The notes under the pieces were generated by a model, which did not search any database, was not told the origin of the DNA, and worked only from the letters and a program-made list of their open reading frames with translations. A stretch of DNA of 64,000 nucleotides, taken from positions 248,001-312,000 of the forward strand of contig JAJNNX010000063.1 of the NCBI GenBank assembly GCA_023159155.1. Reading direction: 5' to 3'. Each line of letters opens with the position of its first letter. Position 1 is the first letter of the stretch. Positions 58,090 to 64,000 of the stretch are shown piece after piece. The position numbers were made by a program, and so were the translations under genes. The DNA comes from Ustulina deusta. Taxonomy: Eukaryota > Ascomycota > Sordariomycetes > Xylariales > Xylariaceae.

Positions 58090-60880
58090 TATAGTCCTGT
58101 TTACTCGAGATCCTAACTTTGTTAACCGTCCTGAGATTTTAGCGTAAATTAATAAAAAGTGTAACGGACCAGCTACTCGGGCAGCACTTATTAGTATTGG
58201 CGGCATAAAGTATATTATATATACTCTGCTAAATTATATTGCGATCCTAACACTCGAAAGAAAATCGCAGGCTGTTATCGAGTATGCTTATCGCGTGCGC
58301 AATAACCGGCCGTAGATATGGGTATTCTGGGTACATGCGAGCACAACCGCCCGCGTTAAAAAAGCGTTCAGAGGCATTGCAGACAGGCTTAGCTTGCCGG
58401 GGCGACATAACCCGAATGCCAGTGTTTGCCAGCTTGTTAGTAACTGGCTATGCAACGAAAAGAACGGCCGATAGGTCCTGATTTTGGATAATGCCGACAA
58501 TATCGAAATATTCTTTCCCTAGTAGAAACCGCACGATGCGTTAACCCCACTTGGTAACTATCTGCCACAGAGCCCTAACGGGTCAATTATTATTACTTCC
58601 CGAAACAAAAATACTGCAGTAAGAATTGTAGGAGATCTTAGGAATGTAATGCAAGTTCGGGCGATAGGGGAAAGCCAGGCACTACAGTTACTTCGGAATA
58701 GACTTCATACTACTTCGAACAAAGATAGCATAGCTTAGCTATTGGATACGCTTGACTATATACTACTCGCGATTACCTAGGCAGCTGCCTATATTAACCG
58801 GCAACCTTGAATAACAGTGCTCCGCTACTTCGATGAGTTTTGCGCAAGCGTACAGCGGAAAAGGAAGCTTTTTTACCGGGATTCGGGCGATCTCCGCTGC
58901 AATAGGAGCGCATCGAACTCCGTAAAGACTACATGGCGCGTATTGTTTGAGAGCATACGTAAGGAAAGACTATCTACTGCTAATATGTTATCTTTTATAG
59001 GCTTTTTTTACTTGTAGGGCATTCTAGAATAAATGCTTTAGAAGTATTATAAAACAACAATATTAAACAATAAAAAAAATACAAACAATAAGTTTAATAA
59101 TAATATAGATTTATTATAGGCTTTGTTATTTATAATAACTGCTATTAATAAGAATATATATTAAATTTATGCGTTTGTATAATTTTATACAAAAGATTAG
59201 CTTTGTTTTTGTTGCAAAAAAGAGGTATAAAAACAACAATTTTTAGGCTTAATAGCTACGGAGTTCCCTATAGGCAAGTTTCAAAACTAGGCAAAATATT
59301 AATAACTACTACCACACTTAAAGACTTTATATAAGCAGGAGCTGCTAGGCAACAAAGCAGCCAAAGAATGGGCTCAATTATTTACTAATATGGCCTAGTA
59401 TTTATAACACAAAAAACAATACAACACAGAACAGGATATAGCGGTTAAGGCATTCAAAATAAAATAAAAAATCTTCTAATTCGATAATATGTCTATACTA
59501 ACAACGGCGGCAATTTTAGCGTTGGTTCTCCGTAGCTAAAAAAAATACAACAAAACAGAAAAGATAAACCAGCGGATAATCAAAAGGTATAAAAATATAT
59601 TAGGCAAACAACACCCTAATATACTTATAAATATAAGCAATCTTACTTTAGTTCTTTAAAATCAAAAAAAATATAAAAAAGCAGATATTATATAATAACT
59701 GGCCTTAAAAAGAAAAAAAAAAAAGTTAAAGCTACAATACCCCAATATACTAGCAAGCATAAGCAACCTAGCATTAGTATTACAAAATAAAAAAAAATAT
59801 AACAAAGCAGAAATATTAAACCGCTAAGCACTACAAAAAAAGAAAAAAGTGCTAGGAAAACATTATCCGAACACACTAGCAGCTACAAGCAATTTAGCAT
59901 TAGTGCTTTATAAATAAGGGAAATATAACAAGTTAGAAATATTAAATTAATAAGCACTAAATAGCAGGGAAGCAAAACTAAAAAAACAATATTTTTATAT
60001 ATTAATAAATATAAATAACTTGGCTTTAGTGCTACAAAACTAAGGGAAGTATAGCAAAGCAGAAATAATAAACCAGCAAATATTAAACGCATATAAAAAA
60101 AGACTTAGAATATAGCACCCTAATACGCTAATAAATATAAACAATCTAGCATTTATGCTTTAGGATTAGGGTAAATATAATAAGGCAGAATAGCTAAATT
60201 ATCAAATATTAGAAAAAAAAAAAAAGGTCTTAAAGAAACAGCATTCTAATATATTAATAAGCATAAGCAGCCTTACGTTTATATTACAATACAAAAAAAA
60301 AAATAAAAAAGCAGAAACTTTGAACCAATAAGCTTTAGAAAAAAAAAAAAAAAAACTAGGATTATATTACTTTAATATACTAATAAATATAAACAATTTC
60401 TTATTAGTTCTACTAGATTAGCAGAAATATATAAAAATAAAAAAATTAAACCGGTATATAATATAAAGATATTATGCTAAGCTAGGTATATAGCACTTTT
60501 ATATATTAATAAGCTTTAATAATATAGCTTTAATATTATAATACTAAAAAAAATATAAAAAAGCAAAAATAATAAATTAATAAGTACTAAAAGTATATAA
60601 AAAAAAGTTAAAAATAGAATATCTTGATATGCTTAGGAGTATAAGCAACTTTGCTTTTATACTATAAAGCTAGGAAAGGTATAAAAAGGCTAAAAAATTA
60701 AACCGGCGCGCCTTAGAAAAAAGAAAGAAATAGCTCGGGATATAGCACTTTAACACAATTAAAAATATAAGCAATTTGGCTTTTATGCTTTAGGATTAGG
60801 GGAACTACTATAAAGCAGCAAAATTAAAGCAATATAATAAAAAACAAAAAATAAGCTAAAAAAAGTATTATAAATAGCTT
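58090..60880 (+). pseudogene. NLR-type NB-ARC-TPR gene fossil
   Basis: 58110-59015 reads almost continuously: FTRDPNFVNRPEILA, GPATRAALISIGG, then the P-loop remnant GGIKKSQ after splicing (family GGVGKSQ), AVIEYAYRVRNNRP, WVFWVHAS, Walker B region VLILDNADN, NGSIIITSRNKN, LLAIT-stop-AAAYINR (family LPLAITQAAAYI) and FDEFCASVQRKR. From 59300 an intermediate region (AAKEWAQLFTNMAW) leads into at least ten 42-residue kinesin-light-chain-type TPRs (HPNTLxxxxNLALVL…KYxKAE), running to about 60860. In fungi such STAND proteins act as NTP-switched sensors in non-self recognition, with TPRs binding ligands. The N-terminal effector domain is not recognisable upstream. The P-loop Gly-to-Lys change and many stops make it non-functional. 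The NB-ARC part is lightly RIPped, the TPR part heavily. Confidence 0.9.
58210..58260 (+). other. Intron within the P-loop codons of the NLR fossil
   Basis: GTATAT donor, CCTAAC branch site at 58246-58251 and AAG acceptor; 51 nt. Splicing restores the GG-x-x-K-S-Q spacing of the P-loop. Without splicing, 17 foreign codons would interrupt the motif. Confidence 0.7.
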
Positions 60881-63559
60881 ATTTAGGGGTTATAAGCTAA
60901 CCTAGTTTTTATTTATTATTAAAATTACAAATAAAACCTTAATTAAAGATTAATTAAAGCTTTTGTTTAAAAAAAAGATTATTGTTAAGCTATATTAAGT
61001 ATAAGGTTTTTAAGGCTATTATACCGGTTTATTTTATAAACTTTTTATTTTATAAAAACAAAACTTAGTATTATTTTGTTTCTTTAGCTATATAGTTTTT
61101 TAATATTATGTATTTATTAGCTAAAGCGATCTAGAAGATTAGTATTTTTGCTTAAACTGTTTGTTTTTTTATTATTCCACTGATTAGTATTCCAAATATT
61201 AGGTAGCTTTATATTTTTAAGTAATAAATTTCTGTTTTTTGTTATAATAGTATAAATAATATTATAGTACTTATATTATTAATTATTTGCTTTGTTATAT
61301 TTTAGCTTAGTAGGTATTATTAAAAAAAACAAAATATAGTGCTTTTTGTATAGAAGTACTGCTTAGAAAATATTAGTAACTAGGAATAATTGTTTAATAT
61401 AGAATCTAGAGCTAAAAATAAGAATTATAAAATATAATTTTTTATTATTATTGTTTTAGAGTATAATATTAAAAATATTCTTTGTATTTTTGCCGGGTTA
61501 AAAATAAATAGTTATTTAGAATAGCGCTGCATTTTTGGACTTGTTTTATAAATAAATAATCTGTTTAAATCGGAATAAATAAACTAGTATAATAACTGAT
61601 TTTTTTGCTTTTTTATTATTGGTTTTTTTATTAGTTTTCTAACTATATATAGGTCCTTAATACTTTAATACTTGCTTTAGTCCGAAAATCTTAATATTAC
61701 TGTTTTTTTTTATTTTTAGCTAGAACTAAGTAGTTTTAAAATTTTTATTATTAATTAATTTAATTTTTTATATATATTAGATATTACTAGTAATATAATT
61801 TCTTAAGTAGCTAAAAACTTATTTTAGTAATAAAAGCTTAAGCTAAAACTAAATAGCTTTAAAATATTAATTTGTAATTAATTTAATTTATTTTTTATAT
61901 TAGATATTACTAGTAATCCTATTTTTTAAATAATTAATAACTTTTTTTTAAAATAAGCGCTTTAGTTTTAAATTAATAATAATATTTAAGGTTTTTTTTA
62001 AGCTTTACTAGTATAAAATAGCCCGGATAGATTATAACAAATCTTATATAAACTTTTTTATAATTTTTGTTTTGTTTTTAATATTATAAAGCTTAAATAT
62101 TAAAAAAATAGTACTAAGACTTATTAAAACTATAATAAACTCTAATTTTTTATTAATACTATAAACTTTACTAATAAAAATAGATAAAATATTATTTTTT
62201 AGCGTTTTAAAAATCGGTATAGCTAAAATTAGCTTATAGTTTTTAAAAAATACTAATCTATTATAACTAAAAACTTAAAGCTTTTATAATAAGTTCTATA
62301 TTATAAGCTAATTAGTTATATAATTATAAATAGCATAATATATTAAAGTTAATAGATTTAATAGGTTTTAAAAGTATTTTATAAATATAAAAATAAATAT
62401 ACTATATATAATCCTGTTCTTATTTTATTTGGTAGCTTTTTTAGTATTTTAATAAGCTGTTATAAGTATAAAGTCCTTTGGATTGAGATCCTAGCATATA
62501 TTTAGATCTCCGTTGTAATAACCTAGTTTTTTTTATAACCTTTATATAGCGCCTTTATTAGTAGAAAGGTTTAAAAAAGGTGTTTAGTTCTTAAAAGATC
62601 GGAATTAGGAGCTGGTTTACTAGGCCCTTTTAGAGTAGCAACTATTAAAAAGAACAATAACCCAAACTTCTTTTTTATAAAATTACTACAGCTATTTGTT
62701 CAGTTTTTACTCTCGAATCGCAGGTCCTTCGCAATAATAGTTTGTAATTATTAGAAATAAATCGTTTATACAGCTATTATTAAACAAATTAAAAGTTGCT
62801 ATTAATAATGTACCGTATTTAGAGAATTAAAAAAAATATATATTTCTAGGACTAACCTTATTATATATATCTTTAAATGCCCTTTTAATATTGGGGTATA
62901 TAGGCCAATCACGCTTTAGCTCTCTAGGAACGCTAGGATTATTTAAAAATATAAAGAATATAAAGATATAAACCAAATTAAATTAAAATCAATCTTAAAA
63001 AAGCTTTGAAATAAATTTTATATTATTAACGGCTTTTTCCAAGTGTCTAAAGGACACTAGATCGTTATTTAGGAGCTGCCTCGCCTTGCTGTTTTAATAG
63101 AAGTCCACTCCAATAAACAGAGCAAATCGCTTTAGTATAGTTAGCGTTGCTATAATATATAGCTAAAAAAGCCAGCAAGTAAGCACTCAAAGCATTTAAA
63201 AAAACTTAATATAGCGAATAGGACTATTATTATTACTATTAAAGATTCAAACCAAAGTCTAATTAAAATAAAATTATATATAATAACAAAGGTTTAGCGC
63301 AAAGCTTCGCAATTAACTTTCCTTAAGCTCACAAGAAATATAATAAAAAGGTAATATATACAGCAGAAATAATTCTTACTAAAAATAAAACATATAATAT
63401 TAATCTATAGCCTACATAAATATACTACTAATTAGCTACTAGCTAGGCTATAAAAAACTGCCTTACAAAATTACAACCCTGCTATATGTCTACGTTACAA
63501 AGCTCTACAAATAAACTGTTTCAACTACTAACTCCAAAAACTTAGTAAGGCAGACTAAA
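60881..63559. repeat. RIP-degraded DNA downstream of the NLR fossil
   Basis: Mostly AT-rich. Moderately damaged stretches at 62450-63140 have protein-like minus-strand pieces (e.g. NNDLVSFRHLEKAVNNIKFI near 63050) without a recognisable family. No gene call is made. Confidence 0.65.
61720..61960. repeat. 123-bp direct tandem duplication, two copies
   Basis: GATATTACTAGTAAT recurs at 61790 and 61913, with matching flanks (AGCTAGAACTAAGTAG / AGCTAAAACTAAATAG). The 123-base period equals 41 codons, so a repeat protein origin is possible but not shown. Confidence 0.55.
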
Positions 63560-64000
63560 AGCTTGCAATAACTTAGGTATGAGAGGTCGGGATCTCCTTT
63601 TTCTGCATATCACTAGACTTGCATTTCGGCTCTTTGCAGTATCTACTCATGTTTTTACCGAGGCTGCTGAGAAAGGCAGCGAAAGGAGTTTGGGAGCTGC
63701 CGGAAACCATAACGTTCTGCTGACTGCATTAGCGCAGAAAAGACCAAGTGTATTTCAATGGCCGGCCATTGGCTAGTTAGGGGTCAGACGTCCTCAACAG
63801 ATTAGGCAACATTCCTCTCACAGGCAGCATATCAAGATTCCAGGATTCAGATTGTAATAAAACTGTAGAACGGATAGCAAGATGACTGCCTAATGAGGCT
63901 CTGGAAGAAGCACATTTTCACGGCGGCATAAATTTGAAATGAAGCCAGGGTGTATATGTTAATCCATGGGTTTTTCCACTTCTAGCTGTCAAGGCGTAAT
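63560..64000. other. Right flank of ordinary composition
   Basis: RIP-free DNA resumes at about 63575. A 65-codon plus-strand frame at 63579-63776 has no recognisable motif and I would not call it a gene. The window ends before the island can be judged. Confidence 0.45.

Noticed and set aside
59688..60092. Minus-strand hydrophobic frames of 62 and 69 codons
   Set aside because: Antisense of the kinesin-type TPR repeats of the NLR fossil.

Overview
The window looks like one very AT-rich block (isochore-like) of a filamentous ascomycete (Pezizomycotina) genome, shaped by repeat-induced point mutation (RIP). Most of the 64 kb is TA-dominated DNA with stop codons in every frame. Sequence of ordinary composition survives only in islands: about 1-360, 3.3-3.8 kb, 8.0-8.2 kb, 12.1-12.5 kb, 22-23.4 kb, 29.7-40.7 kb, 49.0-49.8 kb, 51.3-51.7 kb, 58.1-59.0 kb and 63.6-64 kb. 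The organism and the RIP diagnosis are inferences from GT-AG introns with TACTAAC-type branch sites, fungal-type NLR, CHAT and LINE families, and stops that sit where CAA, CAG, CGA or TGG codons are expected. No species can be named.

Layout. 0.4-29.7 kb is almost entirely RIP-degraded repeat DNA. It holds a 33-bp minisatellite (11.3-11.7 kb), a minus-strand fragment coding a repeated nuclear-localisation-like motif (12.1-12.5 kb), and two LTR-like islands (23.1 and 29.7 kb). 29.7-35.1 kb is a patchwork: a hAT transposase fossil, a possible spliced minus-strand gene, and the leader plus poly-glutamine gag of an LTR retrotransposon. 35.1-40.7 kb is the only gene island. It carries one apparently intact three-exon gene (35320-37927) for an 809-residue membrane protein of unknown function, followed by LTR-like, hairpin and broken-gene pieces. 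42.6-44.5 kb is a PIF1-type helicase fossil. 49.0-51.4 kb is a Tad1-like LINE with reverse transcriptase and RNase H.

The most notable content is a pair of fossil immune-receptor-type genes. At 51.9-55.7 kb (minus strand) a whole TPR-CHAT gene can be read through its RIP stops: about fifteen 45-residue TPR-like repeats (exact 135-bp period), a linker, and a CHAT protease-like domain. At 58.1-60.9 kb (plus strand) lies an NB-ARC NLR with kinesin-light-chain-type TPRs and an intron inside the P-loop codons. They are head to head, about 2.3 kb apart. The TPR array carries a 165-bp solo-LTR-like insertion with a 5-bp ATATA target duplication, a gradient of RIP damage, and a later 33-bp duplication near its CHAT end, so the order of events can partly be reconstructed.

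Limits: fossil identities rest on recognising family motifs by eye through stops and substitutions. Their boundaries are approximate and none is expected to be functional. Large AT-rich stretches remain unassigned.
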